Assembly: GCA_050735975.1 (NCBI GenBank)
Contig: JBOHVS010000047.1
Span: 1-46,688 of the forward strand
DNA length: 46,688 nt
Reading direction: 5' to 3'
Source: DATMBL01 sp050735975
Lineage (GTDB): Bacteria > Desulfobacterota > Binatia > UBA9968
Both the position numbers and the translations under genes were made by a program. The notes beneath the pieces are model-generated. The model searched no databases and was not told the DNA's origin. It was given only the letters and a program-made list of their open reading frames with translations. Positions 25,927 to 32,995 of the stretch are shown one piece after another; positions within the stretch are counted from its first letter, which is position 1; each line of letters begins with the position of its first letter.

Positions 25927-26400
25927 CTACTTCAGAGACTGGAGGATTGCCGTGATCTTCTCTTCCGATAAGTTCTCGTAATAGTCGTCGTTAATCTGCA
26001 TCATCGGCGCGGTGCCGCAGGAGGCCAAACACTCGACCTCTGAAAGCGTGAATCTGCCGTCAGCGGTCGTCTGCCCGACTTCGATTCCGAGAGTCTTTTT
26101 AAGAAAGCTCGTGATTTTCTCAGCTCCCCGCAAGGCGCAAGACAAGGTGCGGCAGACTTGAATGTGGTGCCTGCCGATCGGCTTCATGTTCAACATCGTG
26201 TAGAAGCTGACCACGCCATGGACCCGCGCCGGCGGCTGGTCCATTATTTTAGCGACATAGTCGATCGCCTCCCGTCCCAGATACCCGAATTCCTGTTGCG
26301 CGAGGTACAGAACCGGCAACATCGCAGCTTCTTTTTTAGGGTACCGGCTGATCGTCTCTTCGAACTTCTTGTATGTCTCAGGCGAAAATTCTAAAGCCAT
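25927..26400 (-). CDS. nuoE: NADH-quinone oxidoreductase subunit E
   Basis: A 157-residue thioredoxin-like 2Fe-2S subunit. Ligands C83 and C88 in VCRTLSCALRG, and C124 and C128 in VECLASCGTAP, as in other NuoE proteins. The helical N-terminal domain (to about 75) shows LYLAQQEFGYLGREAIDYVA and VHGVVSFYTMLNMKP. Pairs with NuoF to form the NADH dehydrogenase module. Separated from nuoD by a 74-base spacer that is largely an imperfect palindrome. Confidence 0.97.
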   Translation of the reverse strand: MALEFSPETYKKFEETISRYPKKEAAMLPVLYLAQQEFGYLGREAIDYVAKIMDQPPARVHGVVSFYTMLNMKPIGRHHIQVCRTLSCALRGAEKITSFLKKTLGIEVGQTTADGRFTLSEVECLASCGTAPMMQINDDYYENLSEEKITAILQSLK

Positions 26401-26410
26401 CGGTTGTTTA

Positions 26411-26465
26411 GGGTTGAGTGCTCAGAGTTGAGTGTTTTCCACTCAGCGCTCGACTCTCGACTCCT
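26411..26465. repeat. imperfect palindrome between nuoD and nuoE
   Basis: Arms built of GAGTTGAGTG-type words on the left and CACTCAGCGCTCGACTCTCG on the right, separated by TTTTC. It could fold as a long imperfect hairpin inside the operon transcript. Similar word-like spacers occur at 30921-30983 and 41769-41823. Confidence 0.55.
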
Positions 26466-26474
26466 TCCCGTTTT

Positions 26475-27665
26475 CTAGCGGTCGCATTCGCCGCCGATCA
26501 TATTGATCATCCCGAACGTCGGAACGATGTCCGCAATCATATGTCCCTCGATCATTTCGTGAAAGGCGCCCATCGCGATGAAACACGGGGGACGCACTCT
26601 CACCCGATACGGCTTTCCCCCTCCGTCGCTGACGATGTAAAAGCCTAACTCGCCGTTGCCACCCTCCACTGCATAATAAACGTCGCCCGGCGGCACCTGG
26701 ACTCCCTCCATGATGATCTTGAAATGGTGCATCAAGCCTTCGATGCTGTTGTACACTTTCTCCTTTTCAGGAAGAACAAATTGCGGATCCTCGATCCACA
26801 CCGGTCCCGTTGGCAGCTTCTGAAGCGCCTGCTCGACGATCCTCATGCTCTGCTCGATCTCCTGCATGCGGCAAACAAAGCGGTCGTAGTTATCTCCTTT
26901 GGATCCGAGAGGCACGTCAAAGTCCAACTGATCGTAAACCAGGTACGGATAGGCCTTCCGAACGTCGTAATTGACCCCTGTCGCCCGCAAAATCGGACCG
27001 GTGAGGCAATACGAGACCGCGGTTTCTTGCGAAATCGTCCCGACGTTCGACAACCGATCGATAAAGATCCGATTGCGCGAAAGCAACCGGTCGCAGTCCG
27101 CCAACAGCTTTCGGATAATCTCGAACGCGTGACTCACCCGATCGGCGAAATCATGGGGCAGATCGTGCCTCACGCCGCCGATCCGGACATAAGTAACCGT
27201 GAGGCGGGCGCCGGTCAGCGCTTCCACCATGCTCATGATGAGCTCGCGCGCCTCGATCATGTAGAAGCCTACGGTGATCGCGCCGAGCTCCGATGAGGCC
27301 ATGCCGCAGCAGGTGAGATGGTCATAAATGCGCGAGATCTCGCTGGCAATTACCCGGATAAATTGACAGCGGGGCGGAGTTTCTACGCCGATAAGCTTTT
27401 CCACAGCGAGGGCGTAACCGACGTTGTTGATAAGGGGCGAGGCGTAATTTAGCCGGTCGGTATATGGAATCACCTGTGTCCAGGTAACTTGTTCGCAGCT
27501 TTTGTCGAACCCGCGATGCAGATATCCGACTTCGGTGTCGCAGTCGAGGACTTTCTCGCCCTCGAGTCTCAGATTGAATTTGATCGTCCCATGAGTCGCC
27601 GGATGGGATGGACCCATCTGCAGCTCCATAATCTCAGTCGGTAAATCTTTCTTCTCAGCCTTCAT
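26475..27665 (-). CDS. nuoD: NADH-quinone oxidoreductase subunit D
   Basis: A 396-residue 49-kDa-type subunit that lines the quinone site. Signature stretches: MGPSHPATHGTIKFNLRLEG at the start with the conserved HPATHG, EVGYLHRGFDKSCE, RIGGVRHDLP and DFDVPLGSKGDNYDR, and near the end RPPCFIAMGAFHEMIEGHMI. The length is standard. It begins 17 bases after the nuoC stop, so nuoC and nuoD are separate genes here. NuoD normally packs against NuoB, whose gene is not in this operon. Confidence 0.97.
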   Translation of the reverse strand: MKAEKKDLPTEIMELQMGPSHPATHGTIKFNLRLEGEKVLDCDTEVGYLHRGFDKSCEQVTWTQVIPYTDRLNYASPLINNVGYALAVEKLIGVETPPRCQFIRVIASEISRIYDHLTCCGMASSELGAITVGFYMIEARELIMSMVEALTGARLTVTYVRIGGVRHDLPHDFADRVSHAFEIIRKLLADCDRLLSRNRIFIDRLSNVGTISQETAVSYCLTGPILRATGVNYDVRKAYPYLVYDQLDFDVPLGSKGDNYDRFVCRMQEIEQSMRIVEQALQKLPTGPVWIEDPQFVLPEKEKVYNSIEGLMHHFKIIMEGVQVPPGDVYYAVEGGNGELGFYIVSDGGGKPYRVRVRPPCFIAMGAFHEMIEGHMIADIVPTFGMINMIGGECDR

Positions 27666-27682
27666 ACTTTCAAAACAATAGT

Positions 27683-28246
27683 TCAGCTCTTGGTACCCAG
27701 AGCTTTCTTCAGTTGTAGCAGTTTGACGCGCGATCTCTCATCGACGAAGGTCCCCTCCACTTGCCGCTCCGGAACCAGTGGCTGCCAAAGGTTGACCGGA
27801 TAATCTTTGCGCAAAGGGTGTCCCTGGAACTCCTCATAAAGTAAGACCCGCCGCAAATCAGGATGACCTAAAAACCGGATGCCGAATAAATCCCAGACTT
27901 CCCGTTCCAGGAAGTTGGCTCCGGCCCAAAGCGGCGTCAACGATTCGACCACGGGGTCTGCCTCAGGCAGCGGCACTTTCACCCGGAGCCGGCGGCGGGT
28001 TTTTGGCGAGGACAGGTGATAGACCACCTCGAAGCGTGGCTCCCTTTTCTTCCAATAATCGACGGCCGTGATGTCCGCGAGGAACTCAAAATTCAGTTCC
28101 GGGTCTTCCTTAAGGAGCCGGAAACTTTCTCGCAATCCTTCTGTGTCGAGAACCACCGTTTCGTCGCCACGAAACGTCTCAGCACGGAGAAGTCTTTCGC
28201 CAAGTTTCTCTTGGATATACCTTAGGTTGGGGCTCACGTCATTCAT
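27683..28246 (-). CDS. nuoC: NADH-quinone oxidoreductase subunit C
   Basis: A 30-kDa-type subunit of 187 residues from ATG 28246; a GTG at 28261 would add five residues and overlap nuoA by 10 bases. Family markers: VVYHLSSPKTRRRLRVKVPL, SLTPLWAGANFLEREVWDLF and GIRFLGHPDLRRVLLYEEFQ followed by GHPLRKDYP. Complete. It follows nuoA directly, with no room for nuoB, which normally lies between nuoA and nuoC. Confidence 0.95.
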   Translation of the reverse strand: MNDVSPNLRYIQEKLGERLLRAETFRGDETVVLDTEGLRESFRLLKEDPELNFEFLADITAVDYWKKREPRFEVVYHLSSPKTRRRLRVKVPLPEADPVVESLTPLWAGANFLEREVWDLFGIRFLGHPDLRRVLLYEEFQGHPLRKDYPVNLWQPLVPERQVEGTFVDERSRVKLLQLKKALGTKS

Positions 28247-28251
28247 CGTCG

Positions 28252-28608
28252 TCAATCCCACTCCAGGGCCCCCTTCTTCCAGACGTAAACGAACCCAATA
28301 ATGAGAATGCCCAAAAAGATTCCCATCTCTGCTAACCCGAACAGCCCCAGGTTGCGGAAATAAATAGCCCAGGGGTAAAGGAAAACAACTTCAAGATCGA
28401 AGATGAGAAACAGCATCGCTACCAGATAAAATTGCACAGAGAAACGAACGCGAGCGTCCCCTTTGGGAGGATTACCCGATTCGAACGGCTCAGCTTTGGC
28501 CGGATTAAAAGTCTTGGGACCGAGCTTTTGGGCGATCAAAAGCAACGACAGGACTACCACGCCTGCCATAGCAAACAGCATGAGAAGCGGAAAATATGGA
28601 TGGCTCAT
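28252..28608 (-). CDS. nuoA: NADH-quinone oxidoreductase subunit A
   Basis: A 118-residue subunit with three membrane helices. Typical NuoA features: AEPFESGNPPKGDARVRFSV (the E-x-G loop between TM1 and TM2 at the quinone site), YLVAMLFLIFDLEVVFLYPW with the conserved acidic FDLEVVF, and a third helix GIFLGILIIGFVYVWKKGAL. First gene of the operon, about 170 bases downstream of a likely sigma70 promoter. No strong Shine-Dalgarno precedes the ATG. Confidence 0.96.
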   Translation of the reverse strand: MSHPYFPLLMLFAMAGVVVLSLLLIAQKLGPKTFNPAKAEPFESGNPPKGDARVRFSVQFYLVAMLFLIFDLEVVFLYPWAIYFRNLGLFGLAEMGIFLGILIIGFVYVWKKGALEWD

Positions 28609-28785
28609 CTATCTTTGGTTGCTTGAAAGAAACCATACCGCCCAATCCAGGTATGGATTTAACCCGTCCCGCAAACGGCCCGCACGTGATTCCGAAAATG
28701 AATCCTTCTGAAGTTTCCCGAAGGGGCAACGCCCAAACCACAGACGAAAGGTTTACTCCAGGTACGCCGTGGGAGTATAGAGTTT

Positions 28786-28814
28786 TTTGTAGTGAAAAAA
28801 CGGGGCGTTGTCAA
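28786..28814 (-). promoter_or_regulatory. sigma70-like promoter for the nuo operon
   Basis: On the minus strand TTGACA (28814-28809), a 17-base spacer and TACAAA (28791-28786) match the -35/-10 pattern, the first hexamer perfectly and the second at four of six positions. It would start transcription near 28779 and give a leader of about 170 nt before nuoA. The 294 bases between nuoA and the VOC gene otherwise hold the dispersed repeat at 28869-28915. Confidence 0.5.
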
Positions 28815-28868
28815 GGTAAAGCAGCGGCTCTGCTGCCGCCTAAAGGCTTTGCGAGTTAGTACATTGGA

Positions 28869-28915
28869 GCAAGACGATCGCAACGAAGCAGATGGGCCTT
28901 TTTCAACGGCCTGTC
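28869..28915 (-). repeat. dispersed 3'-end repeat, copy 3 (contains the stop of the VOC gene)
   Basis: On the minus strand: CTGACAGGCCGTTGAAAAAG, then GCCCATCTGCTTCGTTGCGA. The TGA inside it is the stop codon of the VOC gene and the last three residues (TGR) are encoded by the repeat. Closest to copy 1 at 13971-14023, differing by a 4-base gap and a few substitutions. Confidence 0.7.
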
Positions 28916-29307
28916 AGCTCGGTTTTTTTATCTCCCGGGGGCTGCACGTCGAGAAATCCGTGTTCTGAAATATCAAAGTAATTGCCGTCCGGATCCGAGC
29001 CGCGGATTTCGGCGTAGGGCCGCCCGCTGGGGCGCGGTTTCGGCAGTTTGCTGTAGTTGATCTTTTTCATTTTTTCTACGATCGCGTCGCCGCTCTCGAC
29101 TTCGAAGCCGAAGTGATACAGGCCGTTCGGCGCATTCTGCTCGTGATTAGGCAAAATCGCGAGATTGAAATAGCCATCCGTGAGAAAGACGGCCCCCCCT
29201 TCCTCTTTGCCCTTGTGCAGCACCTGCATGTCGAAAACGTCCATGTAAAAGGACGCCAGCTTTCCTGGGTCTTCTGTGCGAATGGCCAGATGACGAATCT
29301 TTGGCAT
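28903..29307 (-). CDS. VOC-family (glyoxalase/bleomycin-resistance fold) protein
   Basis: A 134-residue single-domain metal-dependent vicinal oxygen chelate protein. It starts MPKIRHLAIRTEDPGKLASF with a likely metal ligand H6, has LYHFGFEVES with a second His, and DPDGNYFDISEHG near the C-terminus where a Glu or Asp ligand is expected. A GGAGG-type Shine-Dalgarno lies just before the ATG. Family members include glyoxalases, dioxygenases and resistance proteins; the substrate cannot be read from sequence. The C-terminal residues ELTGR and the stop come from a dispersed repeat, so the natural end of the protein was probably altered by its insertion. Confidence 0.85.
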   Translation of the reverse strand: MPKIRHLAIRTEDPGKLASFYMDVFDMQVLHKGKEEGGAVFLTDGYFNLAILPNHEQNAPNGLYHFGFEVESGDAIVEKMKKINYSKLPKPRPSGRPYAEIRGSDPDGNYFDISEHGFLDVQPPGDKKTELTGR

Positions 29308-29454
29308 AAATACCTCCCTCGTTGATGTTTTCGAAGCGCGCCGCTGAGTCTCGGCGGTCTATCTGCTGCCGAAATACAGAGAACGCTCTGAGTTGTCAAG
29401 CCAAGAGGCCCTATGGGGATTTCTGAAGGCTGGAGGTATGGAACAATGTGCGTA

Positions 29455-30906
29455 TCAGCCCTTGATCACACCGACGGGACGGAAACGCGCAACCCGCTTT
29501 GAAATGCCCGCGCGATCCATCGTCTCAACCACGTCTGCCACGTCTTTATACGCATGCGGCATCTCTTCGGCCATCGTGCCTCTTCCCCGATAACGCGCGA
29601 CCACCCCGCGGCTTGCCATCTCTTGATCGATGTTGACACCCTGGCTGTGCTTTTTGGACTGCGCCCGGCTCATCAGCCGACCGGCGCCGTGGCAGGTGCT
29701 GCCAAAAGTTTTTTCCATGGCTGCATCCGTTCCAACCAATAGATATGAGTAGCGGCCCATATCTCCTGGAATGAGCACGGGTTGGCCGACCTTCTGATAG
29801 GCCGCCGGAATCTGCGGGTGACCCGGCGCAAAAGCTCTCGTTGCGCCTTTGCGGTGAACACAGACTTGCCGCTTCTTGCCGTCAACAACGTGCTCTTCGA
29901 TCTTGGCGATGTTGTGGCAGACATCGTAGATCAGCGAGAAGCCCAGCTCATTCGGGCTTACGTTGAGCGCCTGCACGAAAGCTTTCTCGGCCTGGCTCAT
30001 GATCACCTGCCGGTTGGCCCACGCGTAATTGGCAGCGGCTGCCATCGCGGCAAGATAGTCTTGGCCCTCCGGCGAGTGGATCGGCGTGCAGGCCAATTGG
30101 CGATCGGGCAGCGAGATACCGTACTTGGTCATTGCTCTATTCATGACTTTTAGCGAATCCTCGCAGGTCTGATAGCCGAGCCCTCGCGATCCCGTGTGGA
30201 TCAGAACCACGATTTGCTCCGGAAACACGCCGAGCGCATCGGCCGCATCGGGCAGGTAAACTTCTTCGACCCGGCCAATCTCCAAAAAATGATTTCCCGA
30301 ACCAAGGGTACCGACCTGCCTGAGGCCGCGCTCTAAAGCGCGATCGCTAACGAGTTCCGGGTCTGCGTTGGCGAGACGTCCACCCTCTTCCATGAACGAG
30401 AGGTCCTCGTGACGGCCGTAGGCTTGGCTAATGGCCCAACGCGCTCCGTCCTTCAGTAAACGCTTTTCGTCCTGTTTGGATAGCTTGGGAATCGCCCCTT
30501 CGGAGCCCACCCCCGAAGGAATCAAGGAGAAAAGTTTTTCGACCAGCCGGGAGAGCTGCGCCTTGACTTGTTCAAAGACCAAACTGGTCTTCACGAGGCG
30601 AACGCCTCAATTGATGTCGTACCCGACGCCGCCCGGAGAGATGACGCCTTCATCGACGCTCAGCGCCGCCACACCGCCGATGGGAAAACCGTAGCCCCAG
30701 TGAATATCGGGCATGGCCAGGGAATAGCCGACGATACCGGGGAGGTGGGCCACGTTCATCACTTGCCTCAAACTGTTATCCGCTTTGAGGCCGGAGATCA
30801 GCTTCTCGGTCGCATAGATTCGTCCAGGGACACGCATCCCTCCTTGACGGGGAATCTCCCAAAGGCATTCTTCCAGCCGGCTAAGCGTAATTTCGTCTGA
30901 TACCAT
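29455..30906 (-). CDS. rtcB: RtcB RNA ligase, predicted selenoprotein (in-frame TGA at the active-site Cys)
   Basis: RNA 3'-phosphate/5'-OH ligase of 483 residues, read here as one gene through a TGA at 30609-30607. The first 99 codons end with MPDIHWGYGFPIGGVAAL and GGVGYDIN. TGA is codon 100, and the same frame continues GVRLVKTSLVFEQ to 29455. In RtcB this position is the conserved metal-binding Cys of YDINCGVRL. Other ligands are intact: D97, H206 (GNHFLEI), H237 (IHTGSRG), H331 (DVCHNIA) and the GMP-accepting H406 (CHGAGR). These sit 2-3 positions from the Pyrococcus horikoshii numbers I recall (D95, C98, H203, H234, H329, H404). A SECIS-like hairpin follows the TGA. Gene decay is unlikely because the rest is fully conserved and only this residue changed. 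Archease, its activator, is encoded just upstream. Confidence 0.85.
30575..30609 (-). promoter_or_regulatory. putative bacterial SECIS element in rtcB
   Basis: After the TGA (30609-30607) the mRNA can form AAGACC-AGUUU-GGUCUU (30591-30575): six Watson-Crick pairs, extendable by two wobble pairs, with a 5-nt loop whose second base is G. The loop begins 21 nt after the UGA, within the 16-37 nt window known for bacterial SECIS, and the 17-nt hairpin equals the minimal fdhF upper stem-loop in size. A second hairpin, GAGGCG-UU-CGCCUC (30608-30595), begins inside the UGA codon itself. Confidence 0.65.
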
Positions 30907-30920
30907 AACAGTTCCCGTCT

Positions 30921-30983
30921 CGAGTCCAGAGTCTCGCGTCTTGAGTTTTTGTAACCCTAAACCCTAGACTCAAGACTCGAAAC
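30921..30983. repeat. imperfect palindrome between archease and rtcB
   Basis: Left arm AGTCTCGCGTCTTGAG and right arm CTCAAGACTCGAAACT pair at 14 of 16 positions around a 20-base centre (TTTTTGTAACCCTAAACCCT). It lies in the 90-base gap of the operon and may affect rtcB expression or be a mobile spacer element. Confidence 0.6.
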
Positions 30984-30996
30984 TGCTTTATTCAGG

Positions 30997-31452
30997 CTAT
31001 ACGTCGAAAATCACTCTGGCATGCCACAGATCTTCCGTCTGCCAAAGCTTGAAATCGTGATAGGTCACTCCCTTGATTTCAGTATGAAACGTGTGGCGCT
31101 TGAGATCCAGTTTCTCTCCCGACACTTTTCCTTTGGCTCGGCCGTTTTCCAGCTCAATGATCCCGCAGCGCCTACCGACGAAACCTTGCACGTTAAAGAC
31201 CGCCAGGAGTTCACACAACCACGCATGAAGCAGATCATCGGGTTTATCGCCGGTTGCCGATACCTCAATCTCCTCACGCATCTCAATCGTGGACGGATCA
31301 GCGATCAGCGAGTAAAGCGCCTCCCCCGCGGTCGAGAAGAGGGATGCAAGATCGTTCGCGCATACTTCTATCCCTAGATCCGCGGTATGTTCGATCTCGT
31401 GAAAGGCGGCTTTGCCGCTATTCGTGGGCCGCCCCTTGGTCATCGCGTTCAA
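30997..31452 (-). CDS. archease (RtcB activator)
   Basis: A 151-residue archease-family protein. Family elements in order: FHEIEHTADLGIEVCANDLA with the metal-site HTAD, LFSTAGEALYSLIADP, DDLLHAWLCELLAVFNVQGF, HTFHTEIKGVTYHDFKLW and the terminal VIFDV. Archease speeds RtcB guanylylation and lets it turn over many times. Its start overlaps the DHH-family gene by 35 bases; ATG 31443 is an alternative start three codons in. rtcB follows after 90 bases, so ligase and activator are co-transcribed. Acidic metal-binding residues expected at the end are represented by the final Asp in IFDV. Confidence 0.92.
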   Translation of the reverse strand: MNAMTKGRPTNSGKAAFHEIEHTADLGIEVCANDLASLFSTAGEALYSLIADPSTIEMREEIEVSATGDKPDDLLHAWLCELLAVFNVQGFVGRRCGIIELENGRAKGKVSGEKLDLKRHTFHTEIKGVTYHDFKLWQTEDLWHARVIFDV

Positions 31453-32815
31453 CGATCAGCGGAAGCATGGCGTTCCGAATGGCCTTCTCGCTTACTTCAC
31501 CGAATTGCTCTTTGAACCGATCCACCGGAATTACCGCTTTTGCCATCGCGCGGTGACCGCCGGCGCTGCCGAGGTCGTCGTAGAGTTTTTTCATGATCTC
31601 ACCGGCGCTTTTAACGGAGCCAACGTTGCGAACCGAGATGACCACGTGATCCTGCACCAACCCCGAAACGACTCCCCATTCGACGCCTTCGATTTGCAAG
31701 CAAAATTCCGCCAACTGTGGAATCACGTCCTCACGATGGACCTCGCCTATGTGAATAACTGCCACGCCATTGTCGAGCTCGATTCGGCTCAAGGCGCGGC
31801 CGAGCGCCTCGAGGTCTTCGCGCGGCAAGGCCGGCCTCTCGATGCGCGCAATCATCGCCTTATTGGCAAACGGATAAAGAAAGGTAAAAGCGCTAAGATC
31901 GGCAAGATTGCTTCCCCTCTCCAAGAACAGCGTGTCGGTCTTGATCCCGTAAAGCAAAGCAGTCGCGAGTCTCTGGGATGGTTCCATTCCAGCCGCCCGC
32001 AGATACTCGGTAAAAATCGTCGCGGTCGCGCCATACGGAGTTCTCAAATCGCTAAAGCGCGCCTTAAACGCGGCGCGTTTGGGGTGATGATCCACCACCA
32101 GATCGACTCTGCCCAGCGGCTGGTCAAAGTAAGGCGGTTGCACGTCAACCAAGGCTAAGCGCGCGCCATCCTTGCGCAAATCGTCATAGGTAACGCGGTC
32201 GATCTGTATGTCCAGCAGGCGGATCATGGCAAGGTTTTCAGGCCGCGTGATGCCGCCCATTGTTACGATGGGCGTGGTCGCGCGATTGCGCCCCAGGAGC
32301 TCGCGCAAAGCCAAAGCGCTGCCGATGGCGTCCGGATCAGGGTCATGCTGCAACAGGATGTGGATCTTCTCGCGTTCGTCGAAGAGTGATCGGATCCTCT
32401 CGACCTTCTTTCTATTCAACGTATCGAGGAGCTGCGAGGAGCAGAATTCCTCGAAGACATCCGCGAGTCCGAGCTGTCGAAACAGCGCATCTTCCGATTC
32501 TTTCGCGCCGTTCTTGTCCGGGGTCAGCGAAACGATAGACAGACTTTTGTCGAGACTTCTCAAAAGACGGGAGATGCCATCCTGGAGGTCGCGGGTACGA
32601 GCTAAAATGATGGCCTGATCGACGTGCTGCAGCTTGATTCGTTTATAGATTTCTTCTTTGAGGAGATCTCCGTGCCGGACCTTTCCGCCCTGACGTCGAA
32701 TACGTTTGGCCACTGTTTCGTCCTGCACTAAGAAGAGAACCTCACCCTGTTTAGCCGTAACGTTGCGCATAAACTGAAACAGGAGATCGTCCTCGCAGAT
32801 TGCCAGGTATTGCAT
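31418..32815 (-). CDS. DHH-family phosphoesterase with N-terminal TrkA-N/RCK-like Rossmann domain
   Basis: A 465-residue protein starting at ATG 32815, which has AGGG at suitable spacing; a longer frame to 32872 lacks such support. Residues 1-100 form a TrkA-N-like Rossmann domain (YLAICEDDLLFQFMRNV, HGDLLKEEIYKRI, HVDQAIILART). The DHH domain follows: HDPDPDAIGSALALRELL (157-174, ligands H157, D158 or D160, D162), ALVDVQPP (D224) and VDHHPK (DHH 242-244). DHHA1 is near the end with GSAGGHRAMAKA. DHH/DHHA1 enzymes hydrolyse nanoRNA, pAp or cyclic dinucleotides. The Rossmann part suggests nucleotide-controlled activity, which is inference. It is the first gene of the operon with archease and rtcB, so short-RNA or phosphate processing linked to RNA repair is plausible. 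Confidence 0.85.
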   Translation of the reverse strand: MQYLAICEDDLLFQFMRNVTAKQGEVLFLVQDETVAKRIRRQGGKVRHGDLLKEEIYKRIKLQHVDQAIILARTRDLQDGISRLLRSLDKSLSIVSLTPDKNGAKESEDALFRQLGLADVFEEFCSSQLLDTLNRKKVERIRSLFDEREKIHILLQHDPDPDAIGSALALRELLGRNRATTPIVTMGGITRPENLAMIRLLDIQIDRVTYDDLRKDGARLALVDVQPPYFDQPLGRVDLVVDHHPKRAAFKARFSDLRTPYGATATIFTEYLRAAGMEPSQRLATALLYGIKTDTLFLERGSNLADLSAFTFLYPFANKAMIARIERPALPREDLEALGRALSRIELDNGVAVIHIGEVHREDVIPQLAEFCLQIEGVEWGVVSGLVQDHVVISVRNVGSVKSAGEIMKKLYDDLGSAGGHRAMAKAVIPVDRFKEQFGEVSEKAIRNAMLPLIVERDDQGAAHE

Positions 32816-32995
32816 AGGGTTTCCCTGAGGGGATGCTAGTGGGGACGTACGGAGGAAACCAGACTCGACCAACAGGCACCGCTCAATACGTGGAGAAGTC
32901 TATCATATGAGGTTCTGGCAAATCCAGCGGGTTGAACTGGGGTGCATTCTGGCCCTATAAGGTAAAAAACTCTGCCAGAAAGTGAGAAATTGACC

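Noticed and set aside
28771..28814. TTGACA with TATACT as a nuo promoter
   Set aside because: The spacer would be 29 bases, too long; the TACAAA hexamer at a 17-base spacing is the better -10.
29455..30906. Two separate genes: a 99-residue RtcB N-terminal protein and a 379-residue RtcB C-terminal protein
   Set aside because: They are in the same frame, separated only by one TGA and four sense codons, and neither half holds all metal ligands. A Sec codon, or at worst a single nonsense mutation, explains the data better.
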